Shown piece after piece: positions 20,029 to 31,302 of a stretch of 54,671 bases of DNA; position 1 is the first letter of the stretch; every line of letters starts with the position of its first letter. The position numbers and the translations under genes were made by a program. Source of the DNA: Bacillota bacterium (GTDB lineage Bacteria > Bacillota > Clostridia > Saccharofermentanales > UBA5734); the NCBI GenBank assembly GCA_029548445.1, contig JAKPNJ010000098.1, positions 1-54,671 on the forward strand, written 5' to 3'. The notes below the pieces were generated by a model. That model ran no database searches and had not been told where the DNA came from. It saw only the letters and a list, made by a program, of their open reading frames with translations.

Positions 20029-20777
20029 TGATCGGCCGCCTTCCCGGGATTCCGGAGTTGTCCCCGCGTCTTCGGGGCACAGCCGGGCTCGTGCCGGCCT
20101 GCGACCGGCTGGTCGACGTGGGATGCGACCATGCCTGGCTGGCGATCCACCTGGTCCTGGAAGGCCGGTGCCCCGTGGCCGTGGCATCCGACCTGCGGGA
20201 GGCTCCGGCAGCCAGGGCCCGTCACAACATCGTCCGGGCCGGCCTGGAAGGCCGGATCCAGGTGGAAGTGGCCCCCGGCCTGGCCGGCGTGTGCCTCCAG
20301 CCGGGTGATTCGGTCGTGATCGGCGGCCTGGGGGCCGTCGAGATCGCAGAGATCCTCAGGGCGGCCCTCGTCGGCCTTCCTTCCTTTCCTTCGGTCGCCG
20401 CCGTCGTGCTCCAGCCCCAGAAATCGGCGCCGCTGCTGCGTAACAGCCTGTATCGGATGGGATTCCATTTCGTGGATGAGGCCCTGGCCGAGGAACGGGG
20501 ACGGATCCACCCCATCCTGTCAGTTCTACCCGGGGAGCCAGTCCCGGAACCGGATCCGCTGGATTGCCTGCTGGGGCCGATCCTGAGGCGGAAGCGCCCG
20601 GCCCTTTTCGGGAGATATGCCCTGAGGGAAATGACCCTGCTGGCTCGCCGGATACATGGGATGGAATCTGCGTCGTCCTCCGGAGCGGGACGACGTCCTG
20701 GCGAATTGGATCCGGCCGAAGGTCGACGCCTGCTTCGACTGGCGAAGGAGCTTCTGGAGGAGGAGGGAAGGGCATGA
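20028..20777 (+). CDS. trmK: tRNA (adenine(22)-N1)-methyltransferase TrmK
   Basis: The protein is 249 aa. It opens LSPRLRGTAGLVPACDRLVDVGCDHAWLA in two adjoining parts: a start region and the SAM-binding motif I VDVGCDHAW. ASDLREAP follows as motif II, then VIGGLGAVEI and LQPQKSAPLLR, all family-typical. The C-terminal helical arm ends in a Glu/Arg-rich stretch. Family role: m1A22 formation in a subset of tRNAs of Gram-positive bacteria. It is translationally coupled to sigA by TGATG and to the Nif3-family gene by ATGA, as in many Bacillota. Confidence 0.92.
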   Translation: MIGRLPGIPELSPRLRGTAGLVPACDRLVDVGCDHAWLAIHLVLEGRCPVAVASDLREAPAARARHNIVRAGLEGRIQVEVAPGLAGVCLQPGDSVVIGGLGAVEIAEILRAALVGLPSFPSVAAVVLQPQKSAPLLRNSLYRMGFHFVDEALAEERGRIHPILSVLPGEPVPEPDPLDCLLGPILRRKRPALFGRYALREMTLLARRIHGMESASSSGAGRRPGELDPAEGRRLLRLAKELLEEEGRA

Positions 20778-21631
20778 ATGGTTCCGTCATCCCCGAAACA
20801 CCGGGATCCGCACCCGCGAGGGGCCGCGAGGGACGCCTGGAGGACCTTTTGCGCACAATGGAAGAAATCGCGCCCGCCAGTCTCGCGGAGGACTGGGATC
20901 CGGTCGGGCTGCAGGTCGGCCGGCGCCAGGGTCCATGCCGTTCCGTCCTCGTGGCCCTGGACGCAACCCCGGAGATCCTGGGGGAGGCGGTTCGCATCCG
21001 GGCAGACCTGGTGCTCGTCCACCATCCCCTCGTTTTTTCTCCCCTGGCCCGGCTGGACCTGGACCGCCCGTATGATGCCCTTGTGTCCGGGTTTGTTCGG
21101 CAGGATGTGACCGTTTTCGCGGCCCATACGAACCTCGACGCCTGCCCCGGCGGGGTGGCCGAGGCCCTGGCCAATGCGCTTGGCCTTCCGGAAGGCGGAT
21201 CCGTCCCCGTGGTGGTTCGTTCCTGCGCCGCATGCCGATTTCCCGAGGGCTCCGCGGGACATGGCCGGGTAGGCGACCTCCCCGGTGTCCTGCCGTTCCC
21301 GGACTTTTGCCGCTTCGTCCGGTCGCAGCTGGATTCCCCGGGGCTCCACCACCTGGGGTTCGGGCCGAGGCCGATTCGGAGAGTCGCCGTATTCGGGGGG
21401 TCTTTCGACGGGGACTGGATCCCCGACGTGGTCCGTTCCGGCGCCGACGCGGTGGTGGCGGGAGAGATCCGCCACCATGACCTCCTGGACCTGGCGCGTC
21501 ATGGCATTCCGGGAATCGCGGCCGGTCATGATTGTTCGGAACGGGTGGTGCTGGAACCCCTGGCTGCCCGGCTTGCCGGCCTGCATCCCGAAATCCGGTT
21601 TGCTGTCGCGCCGGCCATCGGCTATACTTGA
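20774..21631 (+). CDS. Nif3-like dinuclear metal centre hexameric protein
   Basis: The protein is 285 aa, a short-form Nif3 without the inserted PII-like domain found in longer homologues. Metal-ligand motifs are in place: VHHPLVF near the N-terminus, AAHTNLDACPGG, and the late HHDLLDLARHG and GHDCSER. GEIRHHD is conserved. Family members were proposed to be GTP cyclohydrolase-like, but their role is unsettled. It follows trmK by overlap, the normal sigA-trmK-Nif3 order. Its last 30 bases double as the promoter for RNase P RNA. Confidence 0.92.
   Translation: MNGSVIPETPGSAPARGREGRLEDLLRTMEEIAPASLAEDWDPVGLQVGRRQGPCRSVLVALDATPEILGEAVRIRADLVLVHHPLVFSPLARLDLDRPYDALVSGFVRQDVTVFAAHTNLDACPGGVAEALANALGLPEGGSVPVVVRSCAACRFPEGSAGHGRVGDLPGVLPFPDFCRFVRSQLDSPGLHHLGFGPRPIRRVAVFGGSFDGDWIPDVVRSGADAVVAGEIRHHDLLDLARHGIPGIAAGHDCSERVVLEPLAARLAGLHPEIRFAVAPAIGYT
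21600..21628 (+). promoter_or_regulatory. Predicted SigA promoter of rnpB
   Basis: A -35 TTGCTG (21600-21605) and a -10 TATACT (21623-21628) are separated by 17 bp, wholly inside the 3' end of the Nif3-family gene. The predicted start, about 21635, matches the 5' strand of the RNase P RNA P1 helix. Confidence 0.65.
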
Positions 21632-21636
21632 TCTGT

Positions 21637-21989
21637 TTTCCGAGCAGGCCGGACAATCGCGGAGGATGTGCCGAAAGGCCTCCTTCGAGGAAAGTCCGGG
21701 CTCCACAGGGTCAAGGGCGCCGGGCAGTTCCCGGTGAAGGCGACTTCAAGGAAAGTGCAACAGAAAGGTACCGCCGGTCTTCGGACCGGCAAGGGTGGAA
21801 AGGTGAGGCAAGAGCTCACCAGCGGCCCGGTGACGGGTCGGCTGTGCAAACCCCGCCCGGAGCAACACCGCGGAGGGACGGATCGGGAGACCCGCCGGTC
21901 CCGGGGAGGTGGCTTGAGGCCGTCGGAAACGGCGGTCCCAGACAGATGATTGTCCTCGACAGAACCCGGCTTACAGGCCTGCTCGGAAA
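21637..21989 (+). ncRNA. rnpB: RNase P RNA, type A
   Basis: The P1 helix is clear: TTTCCGAGCAGG at 21637-21648 pairs with CCTGCTCGGAAA at 21978-21989. Between them are the universal elements GAGGAAAGTCCGGGCTCC, ACAGAAAGGTACCGCC, GGTGAGGCAAGAGCTCACC, and near the 3' end CAGATGATTGTC and ACAGAACCCGGCTTACAG. The length of about 353 nt and this layout fit the ancestral type A rather than the Bacillus type B. Role: catalytic RNA that removes the 5' leader of tRNA precursors, such as the two tRNAs in this window. Ends are set from the helix and could shift by a few bases. Confidence 0.95.
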
Positions 21990-22022
21990 GCGCCGAAAAT
22001 CGGGATCCCGGGAGGATGAAGC

Positions 22023-23198
22023 ATGAACGCAGCCGATGCATACGCCGCTCGAGGCGTCTCGGCCACCAAGGACGATGTGAAAAAGGCCGTGTCGGGGCAG
22101 TCCGGCGGGCTGTTTCCCGGTTCGTTCTGCAAGATTGTCGAGGACCTGGCGGGAGATCCCGACTGGTGTACGGCGGTTCATGCCGATGGGGCCGGGACCA
22201 AGTCGTCCGTCGCCTACCTGATGGTTCGTGAAACAGGAGACCGTTCCTGGTACGAGGGAATCGCCCAGGACGCCCTGGTGATGAACACCGACGACCTGGC
22301 CTGCATCGGGGCCACGACGGGGTTCCTCGTTTCCAACACCATCGGGCGGAACGCCCACCGGGTGGATGGTCCGTCCATCGCCGCGGTGATCTCGGGATAT
22401 GACGCCATGATCGAAAGGCTTCGGGAAGAAGGCATCGACATCCGGATGACAGGAGGAGAGACGGCCGATGTCGGAGACCTTGTCCAGACGATGATCTGCG
22501 ATTCCACGGTCGTCGTCCGGATGCGTCGGCGCGACGTCGTTTCGGCCGCGAACATCCGTCCCGGCCATGTCCTGGTCGGGCTGGCCTCCTTCGGGAAATC
22601 CCGCATGGAACGCCGCGAAAACTCCGGCATCGGCTCCAACGGGATGACCGCTGCCCGCCACCTTCTCCTCAATCATGAATACCTTGAGAAGTACCCTGAG
22701 ACGGTGTCCGCGACCCTGTCGCCGAACCTGGCCTATTGCGGCCGGTATCGGCTGTCCGATCCGCTCCCGGGATCGGGCCTGACGGTGGGAGAGGCCCTGC
22801 TGTCCCCGACCCGGACGTACCTGCCGCTGGTCCGGGATCTCCTTTCGGCTCTCCGGGGATCGGTCTCCGGCCTGCTGCACTGCACCGGCGGCGGCCAGGC
22901 CAAGTGCAGGGATTTCGGGTCCGGCCTGGTCTATGTCAAGGACCGCCTCTTCGACCCGCCGCCATTGTTCCGCACCATCCTGGAATCCGGCGCCATCGAG
23001 CCCAGGGAGATGTACCAGGTCTTCAACATGGGGCATCGGATGGAAATCGCCTGCGAACCGGCCGCCGCCGACCGGGCGGTGGCCATTGCGGCCTCCCACG
23101 GCATCGAGGCCCGGATCATCGGCCATGTGGAATCCGGAACGGGGATCCCCGGCAACCGGGTCGTGATCCGGTCCGGGTCGGAGGAGTACATCTATTGA
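22023..23198 (+). CDS. purM: Phosphoribosylformylglycinamidine cyclo-ligase (AIR synthase), long form
   Basis: The protein is 391 aa, longer than the 340-350 of the usual PurM. It begins AYAARGVSATKDDV and contains HADGAGTKSSVAY, ALVMNTDDLACIGA, TGGETADVGDLV, LSPTRTYLPLV and YQVFNMGHRMEI. This pattern is that of the PurM variant best known from Bacteroidetes. Family role: ATP-dependent ring closure of FGAM to AIR in purine synthesis. GGGAGG lies 7 nt before the ATG. No other pur gene is in the window, so it is separated from any purine operon. Possible origins are lateral transfer or an old lineage-specific version; codon usage looks like its neighbours. Confidence 0.88.
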   Translation: MNAADAYAARGVSATKDDVKKAVSGQSGGLFPGSFCKIVEDLAGDPDWCTAVHADGAGTKSSVAYLMVRETGDRSWYEGIAQDALVMNTDDLACIGATTGFLVSNTIGRNAHRVDGPSIAAVISGYDAMIERLREEGIDIRMTGGETADVGDLVQTMICDSTVVVRMRRRDVVSAANIRPGHVLVGLASFGKSRMERRENSGIGSNGMTAARHLLLNHEYLEKYPETVSATLSPNLAYCGRYRLSDPLPGSGLTVGEALLSPTRTYLPLVRDLLSALRGSVSGLLHCTGGGQAKCRDFGSGLVYVKDRLFDPPPLFRTILESGAIEPREMYQVFNMGHRMEIACEPAAADRAVAIAASHGIEARIIGHVESGTGIPGNRVVIRSGSEEYIY

Positions 23199-23223
23199 TC
23201 CGAATTATCGGATGTGGTAACAT
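23195..23223 (+). promoter_or_regulatory. Predicted SigA promoter of rpsO-pnp
   Basis: A -35 TTGATC (23195-23200, overlapping the purM stop) and a -10 TAACAT (23218-23223) are separated by 17 bp. TGG precedes the -10 as an extended -10 element. The predicted leader is about 75 nt. Confidence 0.6.
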
Positions 23224-23248
23224 CAATTGGATTTTATCGGAACACCCC

Positions 23249-23286
23249 AGGCGCGGCTTCCGGCTTGTCCAGCCGTCGCGGCGCCT
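23249..23286 (+). promoter_or_regulatory. Structured rpsO leader (candidate S15 autoregulatory element)
   Basis: AGGCGC (23249-23254) pairs with GCGCCT (23281-23286). An inner GGCT (23255-23258) pairs with AGCC (23271-23274). The stem ends about 12 nt before the AGGAGGA ribosome-binding site of rpsO. S15 is known to repress its own translation through leader structures that differ between phyla. No match to a specific named S15 leader class could be tested. Confidence 0.4.
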
Positions 23287-23307
23287 GAGGGCACGACAGG
23301 AGGAACA

Positions 23308-23577
23308 ATGGACATTCAATCGATGACCAAGAGCGAGCTGATCTCGACATTCGGCCTTCATGAGGGCGATACGGGATCCCCGGAAGTCCAGGTGGCGATC
23401 CTGACCCAGCGGATCAACCACCTGACCGAACACCTGAAGGTCCACAAGAAGGATTTCCATTCCAGGCGGGGCCTATTGATGCTGGTCGGCCAACGGAGAG
23501 GTCTCCTGGGATATTTGCAGCGGATCGACGTGGAGCGCTATCGCGCCATCATCGAGAAGCTCGACCTGCGCAAGTAA
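23308..23577 (+). CDS. rpsO: 30S ribosomal protein S15
   Basis: The protein is 89 aa, the standard length. [21 protein letters not shown] and [15 protein letters not shown], given here as separate conserved helices, are S15 signatures. Role: an early 16S rRNA central-domain binder in 30S assembly. AGGAGGA precedes the ATG. The gene has its own promoter over the purM stop, a structured leader, and is followed by pnp, the conserved rpsO-pnp pairing. The frame stays open upstream, but the conserved start is this ATG. Confidence 0.98.
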   Translation: MDIQSMTKSELISTFGLHEGDTGSPEVQVAILTQRINHLTEHLKVHKKDFHSRRGLLMLVGQRRGLLGYLQRIDVERYRAIIEKLDLRK

Positions 23578-23591
23578 GCCGGACGGCCGAC

Positions 23592-23616
23592 GGCCCGGGA
23601 TCCCCGATCCCGGGCC
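23592..23616 (+). terminator. Strong rpsO-pnp intergenic hairpin without a T-run
   Basis: GGCCCGGGATC (23592-23602), loop CCC and GATCCCGGGCC (23606-23616) make a perfect 11-bp stem. An outer ACGGCC/GGCCGT can extend it. No T-run follows, so it may act as a processing or stability element rather than a terminator. In E. coli an RNase III-cut stem in this gap controls pnp, and rnc is present in this window. The rest of the 223-bp gap (to 23800) holds short GC-rich inverted repeats and no gene. Confidence 0.5.
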
Positions 23617-23800
23617 GGGCCGTTCCATCGACATCCGAAGCGGTGCTTTTCCCTACATCGGCCCACAGGCCGGATGGACGTGGAGGGTAGGCTGCGAGCC
23701 CGAAGCATTCGGACCCGGATCCTACAAACTACGTCCTCCGGAATGGAGGGACCCGGGATCGCGATGGACGCGGTCCCACGCAAGATTGGAGCAGATTTTC

Positions 23801-26179
23801 ATGGAAAAAACCTTTACCACCACCCTGGCCGGCCGGCCGCTGGTTGTCGAAACGGGCCGCCTGGCCCAGTTCGCCAACGGCTCCTGCCTTGTCCGCTACG
23901 GGGACACGGCCATCCTGTCTACCGCCACCGCCTCCGCCAAGCCCCGGGACGGCATCGACTATTTCCCGCTGAGCGTCGATTACGAAGAGAAGATGTATTC
24001 CGTCGGCAAGATTCCCGGCGGGTTCATTAAGAGGGAAGGCCGCCCCACCGAAAAGGCCGTCCTGACTTCCCGGAACATCGACAGGCCGATGCGCCCCCTG
24101 TTCCCGAAGGACCTTCGGAACGACGTGTCCGTCGTCAACCTCGTCCTCTCCGTGGACCTGGACAATTCCCCCGAGATCGCGGCCATGATCGGCAGTTCCA
24201 TCGCCGTCTCCATTTCCGACATCCCGTGGAACGGCCCCATCGGCGGCGTCATTCTCGGCCTTGTGGACGGCCAGGTCGTCATCAACCCCACCGAGGCCCA
24301 ACGGGCCGGGAGCGACATGCATGTCACCCTGGCCGGTACCGCCTCGAAGGTGACGATGATCGAGGCCGGCGCCAATGAAGTGCCTGACGACGTCATGATG
24401 GACGCCGTGATCCAGGGTCACGAAGAAATCCGGAAGATCTGCGCCTTTATCAACGGCATCGTGGCGGAGATCGGTCGCCCGAAATTCGGGTATGTCTCCT
24501 CCGACCTGCCGGACGGGATGTTCGATCTCGTCCGGGACTTCGCCTACGATCGCATGCGCCAGGCTGTCCTGTCGGATGACAAGTCCGTCCGGGACGCCAA
24601 TGTGGCTGCCCTGGCCGCCGAAACGGAAGTCCATGTCCGCTCCGTCCGGGAGGAATGGCTGCCCCGGGTCGGGGATGCCATATACCAGCTCGAGAAAAAG
24701 GTGGTCCGGGAATATCTGTTCAAGGAACATCGCCGGGTGGACGGCCGCGCCATCGAGGCGATCCGGCCCCTGTCCGCCCAGGTGGGCCTGCTGCCCCGGG
24801 TCCATGGATCCGGGCTCTTCCAGCGTGGGCAGACACAGGTCCTGACCTCCGTGACCCTGGGCCCCCTGTCCAGCGCCCAGATGCTCGACGGCCTGGACAA
24901 CGAAGAAGAAAAACGCTACATGCATCATTACAATTTCCCGGGGTACAGCGTCGGCGAAGCCAAGTCGCCCCGCTCGCCCGGACGCCGTGAAATCGGCCAT
25001 GGCGCCCTCGCGGAGCGTTCCCTGGTCCCGGTCCTTCCGTCCGAGGTCGATTTCCCCTATGCCATGCGCCTCGTGTCCGAGGTGCTGATGTCCAACGGCT
25101 CCACGTCACAGGGGTCCGTTTGCGCCAGCACCCTGGCCCTGATGGACGCGGGTGTGCCGATCAAGGCGCCTGTGGCGGGCATTTCCGCCGGCCTCATCGT
25201 CAACGAACGGGACGAGAATGATTACCTCGTATTCATGGACATCCAGGGGATCGAGGACTTTTTCGGGGACATGGACTTCAAGGTGGCCGGTACCGAAAAG
25301 GGCATTACGGCCATCCAGATGGACATCAAGGTGGACGGCCTGTCCTATGACATTCTGCGGGATGCCTTCGCCCTGACGCAAAAGGGACGGGTCCAGATCA
25401 TCCGGGACGTGATCCTTCCCTGCATCGCCGAACCCTGGCCCGAGCTCTCCCGGTACGCACCGAAGATCGTCCAGATCCAGATCGAAGTGGACAAGATCCG
25501 GGAAGTCATCGGCCCCGGCGGCAAGATCATCAACCGCATCATCGCGGAGACCGGCGTCCAGATCGATATCGAGGAAGACGGCCGCGTCTTTGTGGCCACT
25601 CCGGATACGGACGCCGCAAATCGCGCCATCGCCATCATCCGGGGCATCGTCAGCGAGCCCGAAGTCGGCGCCGTATTCCGGGGCCGCGTCACGCGCCTCA
25701 TGACCTTCGGCGCCTTCGTCGAGTTCCTCCCCGGAAAGGAAGGCCTGGTCCACATTTCCAAGGTCGACTGGAAGCGCATCGAACGGATCGAGGACGCGGT
25801 GGCGGTCGGGGACACGGTCGATGTCAAGGTCATCGAGATCGACAACCAGGGACGGATCAACCTTTCCATGCGGGATTGCAAGGAAAAGCCCGAGGGGTAC
25901 ATCGAAAGCGAGTCCGATTCCAGGGGACCCTGTCCGGAACGCCGTGGCGACCGGGACGGGCGCCCGGGCGACCGGAGAGGCGGCGGGGGCGGGGGGTTCC
26001 GGCCCCGTCGAGATGACGACCGGCCGCCCCGCAGGGATGACGATCGGCCGCCCCGCAGGACCGACGACCGGCCGCCGCACAGTGACGACCGGCCACGGCG
26101 CGACGACAGCGCGGGCAACCGTGATTCCGGAGGCCGCGATCCGGGGGGCCGTGAACATCGGCACCACCGGGAAGTCTAG
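23801..26179 (+). CDS. pnp: Polyribonucleotide nucleotidyltransferase (PNPase)
   Basis: The protein is 792 aa against a typical 700-720. Two RNase PH domains are present; the second holds DAGVPIKAPVAGI, DIQGIEDFFGDMDF and GTEKGITAIQMD with catalytic acidic residues. Then comes a KH domain (VIGPGGKIINRI) and an S1 domain (GRVTRLMTFGAFVEF). Residues from about 710 form an extra tail of Arg, Asp, Pro and Gly with repeats of a DDRPPRR-like unit. The ATG at 23801 has GGAG 9 nt upstream; a TTG five codons earlier overlaps that site. Role: 3'-5' RNA decay and trimming. The tail could bind RNA or partner proteins. Confidence 0.97.
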   Translation: MEKTFTTTLAGRPLVVETGRLAQFANGSCLVRYGDTAILSTATASAKPRDGIDYFPLSVDYEEKMYSVGKIPGGFIKREGRPTEKAVLTSRNIDRPMRPLFPKDLRNDVSVVNLVLSVDLDNSPEIAAMIGSSIAVSISDIPWNGPIGGVILGLVDGQVVINPTEAQRAGSDMHVTLAGTASKVTMIEAGANEVPDDVMMDAVIQGHEEIRKICAFINGIVAEIGRPKFGYVSSDLPDGMFDLVRDFAYDRMRQAVLSDDKSVRDANVAALAAETEVHVRSVREEWLPRVGDAIYQLEKKVVREYLFKEHRRVDGRAIEAIRPLSAQVGLLPRVHGSGLFQRGQTQVLTSVTLGPLSSAQMLDGLDNEEEKRYMHHYNFPGYSVGEAKSPRSPGRREIGHGALAERSLVPVLPSEVDFPYAMRLVSEVLMSNGSTSQGSVCASTLALMDAGVPIKAPVAGISAGLIVNERDENDYLVFMDIQGIEDFFGDMDFKVAGTEKGITAIQMDIKVDGLSYDILRDAFALTQKGRVQIIRDVILPCIAEPWPELSRYAPKIVQIQIEVDKIREVIGPGGKIINRIIAETGVQIDIEEDGRVFVATPDTDAANRAIAIIRGIVSEPEVGAVFRGRVTRLMTFGAFVEFLPGKEGLVHISKVDWKRIERIEDAVAVGDTVDVKVIEIDNQGRINLSMRDCKEKPEGYIESESDSRGPCPERRGDRDGRPGDRRGGGGGGFRPRRDDDRPPRRDDDRPPRRTDDRPPHSDDRPRRDDSAGNRDSGGRDPGGREHRHHREV
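26009..26100 (+). repeat. Imperfect tandem repeat in the pnp 3' end
   Basis: A 24-nt unit of the form GATGACGACCGGCCGCCCCG occurs in about four increasingly diverged copies and encodes DDRPPRR-like heptads to octads. It is in frame and preserves charge, so it looks selected as a coding tail rather than random expansion. Confidence 0.7.
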
Positions 26180-26184
26180 CCTTG

Positions 26185-26213
26185 TTTACAGCATTCGGCG
26201 GGTATGGTACAAT
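26185..26213 (+). promoter_or_regulatory. Predicted SigA promoter of tRNA-Pro
   Basis: A -35 TTTACA (26185-26190) and a -10 TACAAT (26208-26213) are separated by 17 bp, with TGG immediately before the -10. The predicted start is about 8 nt upstream of the mature tRNA 5' end. Confidence 0.65.
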
Positions 26214-26227
26214 CCATCCCGCTGCAG

Positions 26228-29672
<3,445 letters not shown>

Positions 29673-29715
29673 CGCCGAATCGAGGCGCGGCAGGTCCACC
29701 CATGACAGGCAAGCG

Positions 29716-29743
29716 AAAGGCGGTGCCGTGCGGCACCGCCTTT
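29716..29743. terminator. Bidirectional terminator between lacZ and tRNA-Trp
   Basis: AAAGGCGGTGCCG (29716-29728) and CGGCACCGCCTTT (29731-29743) are perfect inverse copies around a 2-nt loop. It sits between convergent genes, with short T-runs in both directions. Confidence 0.75.
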
Positions 29744-29744
29744 C

Positions 29745-29820
29745 TGGCAGGGGAGACAGGAATCGAACCCGCAGCAAACGGTTTTGGAGACCGCTACTCT
29801 ACCAATTGAGTTACTCCCCT
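29745..29820 (-). tRNA. tRNA-Trp, anticodon CCA
   Basis: Read on the minus strand, the acceptor AGGGGAG pairs with CTCCCCT, followed by discriminator G and an encoded CCA. The anticodon loop reads CTCCAAA within AGCGGTCTCCAAAACCGT, giving CCA. The T loop is TTCGATT. A strong promoter lies upstream. Confidence 0.97.
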
Positions 29821-29833
29821 TCGAACGAGTGAA

Positions 29834-29863
29834 AGTATACCCTTCCCGTTTGCGCCCTGTCAA
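29834..29863 (-). promoter_or_regulatory. Predicted SigA promoter of tRNA-Trp
   Basis: On the minus strand a consensus -35 TTGACA (complement of 29858-29863) and a -10 TATACT (complement of 29834-29839) are separated by 18 bp. It overlaps the divergent proC promoter. Confidence 0.7.
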
Positions 29864-29878
29864 GATGAATGGTATGAT
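29850..29878 (+). promoter_or_regulatory. Predicted SigA promoter of the proC operon
   Basis: A -35 TTGCGC (29850-29855) and a -10 TATGAT (29873-29878) are separated by 17 bp, with TGG before the -10. The leader of about 75 nt holds a hairpin: GGCCTGT (29901-29907) pairs with ACAGGCC (29924-29930), with an inner TTCG/CGAA stem. Confidence 0.6.
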
Positions 29879-29958
29879 TTGCTTGATATGACACGCTTTC
29901 GGCCTGTTTCGGATGCGAAGCGGACAGGCCGTTTCAGGAGGAAAGGGAGGATGGCCGG

Positions 29959-30801
29959 ATGCGGATGCTCTTCGTAGGGTGCGGGAACATGGGATCGGCC
30001 CTGGTCCGGGGCATGGTCGGCAGTCGGGTGGTCCGGCCGGATGACCTGGCCCTCCTGGACATCGACATTCCCAGTGCCCTGAGGCTGGCCGGCGAAACGG
30101 GGGCCCATGTGGCAGACTCGCCGGACAAGGCCCTGGCCGAAGCCGACATCGTGCTCCTGGCCATGAAACCCGCCCAGACGCTTCAATGGCTTTCCGGCAT
30201 GCGGTCCCGCCTGACCTCCACCCAGGCCGTCCTGTCCATTGCCGCCGGGGTTTCCCTGTCCTCCCTCCGGGACGCCGCCGGACCCTATCCGGTCCTGATC
30301 CGCGCCATGCCCAATACCGCCGCCCTGGTGGGCGAGGGCGTGACGGCCCTCTGTACGGAAACGCCGTCGGCCGGTGCCGAGGGTCCTTCCCCGGAACGAT
30401 GCCGCCAGGTGATGGAGAAAGCCAAGTCCCTGTTGTCTTCCGTAGGCCTGGTGGTCGAGGTGCCGGAAGACCGCATGGACGCCGTGACCGGCCTGTCCGG
30501 CAGCGGTCCGGCCTATATGATGCTGGCCATCGAAGCCATGGCCGATGCCGGGGTGGCCCTGGGCATCCCCCGGGCCGATGCCATGCGGATGGCCGCCCAG
30601 ACAGTCCGGGGAGCCGGCAGCCTCGTCCTGTCCACCGGCCAGCATCCGGGCGTACTCAAGGACCAGGTCTGCTCCCCCGGCGGCACCACGATCCAGGCCA
30701 TCCGCACCCTGGAGCGTCAGGGATTCCGCTCCGCCCTCATGGAAGCGGTCCTGGCCTCCGCCGAGAAATCGGCGGCGCTTTCCGGAAAACGCAAGGAGTA
30801 G
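29959..30801 (+). CDS. proC: Pyrroline-5-carboxylate reductase ProC
   Basis: The protein is 280 aa, standard. The N-terminal NAD(P) motif is VGCGNMGSAL. LAMKPAQ and RAMPNTAALVGEG follow. The C-terminal dimer domain carries LSGSGPAYMM and the signature GVLKDQVCSPGGTTI. Role: last step of proline synthesis. AGGGAGG lies 8 nt before the ATG. It heads a long run of closely spaced genes through murJ. That proC sits 3.6 kb from tRNA-Pro is probably chance. Confidence 0.96.
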   Translation: MRMLFVGCGNMGSALVRGMVGSRVVRPDDLALLDIDIPSALRLAGETGAHVADSPDKALAEADIVLLAMKPAQTLQWLSGMRSRLTSTQAVLSIAAGVSLSSLRDAAGPYPVLIRAMPNTAALVGEGVTALCTETPSAGAEGPSPERCRQVMEKAKSLLSSVGLVVEVPEDRMDAVTGLSGSGPAYMMLAIEAMADAGVALGIPRADAMRMAAQTVRGAGSLVLSTGQHPGVLKDQVCSPGGTTIQAIRTLERQGFRSALMEAVLASAEKSAALSGKRKE

Positions 30802-30807
30802 GAGACG

Positions 30808-31302
30808 GTGCAGGAGGTCGACATCTTTACGGATGGCGCCTGTTCGGGCAATCCGGGACCCGGCGGGTGGGCCTCCATCCTCCGCTCCCGGGGAAAGGAA
30901 AAGATCCTGTCCGGCGGCACTCCCTCCACCACCAACAACCGCATGGAACTGACCGCCGCGATTTCCGCCCTCCAGGCCCTCAAGGTCCCCTGCCGCGTCC
31001 GGATTCACAGCGACAGCGCCTACCTTGTTTCGGCCTTTACCCAGGGATGGCTGGAGGGTTGGAAGCGGAACCGCTGGCGGAATGCCGCCGGTGATCCGGT
31101 CAGCAACCAGGACCTCTGGCAGGAACTGGACCGGCTGGCCGGTGTTCATGCCATCGAGTGGGTAAAGGTCCGGGGCCATGCCGGCCACGAGGAGAACGAA
31201 CGGTGTGACCGCCTGGCCGTGGACGAGATCCGTCGCATCCGGGGAGACGGCACGATCGCCGCAGAAACGCCGACTGCCGACAAAACGGGGGGAGAAGCAT
31301 GA
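30808..31302 (+). CDS. rnhA: Ribonuclease HI
   Basis: The protein is 164 aa from a GTG preceded by AAGGAG. All four catalytic acidic residues are present: Asp in [12 protein letters not shown], Glu in NNRMELTAA, Asp in IHSDSAYLV, and the late Asp in [20 protein letters not shown] holds the catalytic-loop His. A short low-complexity tail follows. Role: removes RNA from RNA-DNA hybrids in replication and R-loops. It overlaps the Nudix gene by 4 nt. Confidence 0.95.
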   Translation: MQEVDIFTDGACSGNPGPGGWASILRSRGKEKILSGGTPSTTNNRMELTAAISALQALKVPCRVRIHSDSAYLVSAFTQGWLEGWKRNRWRNAAGDPVSNQDLWQELDRLAGVHAIEWVKVRGHAGHEENERCDRLAVDEIRRIRGDGTIAAETPTADKTGGEA

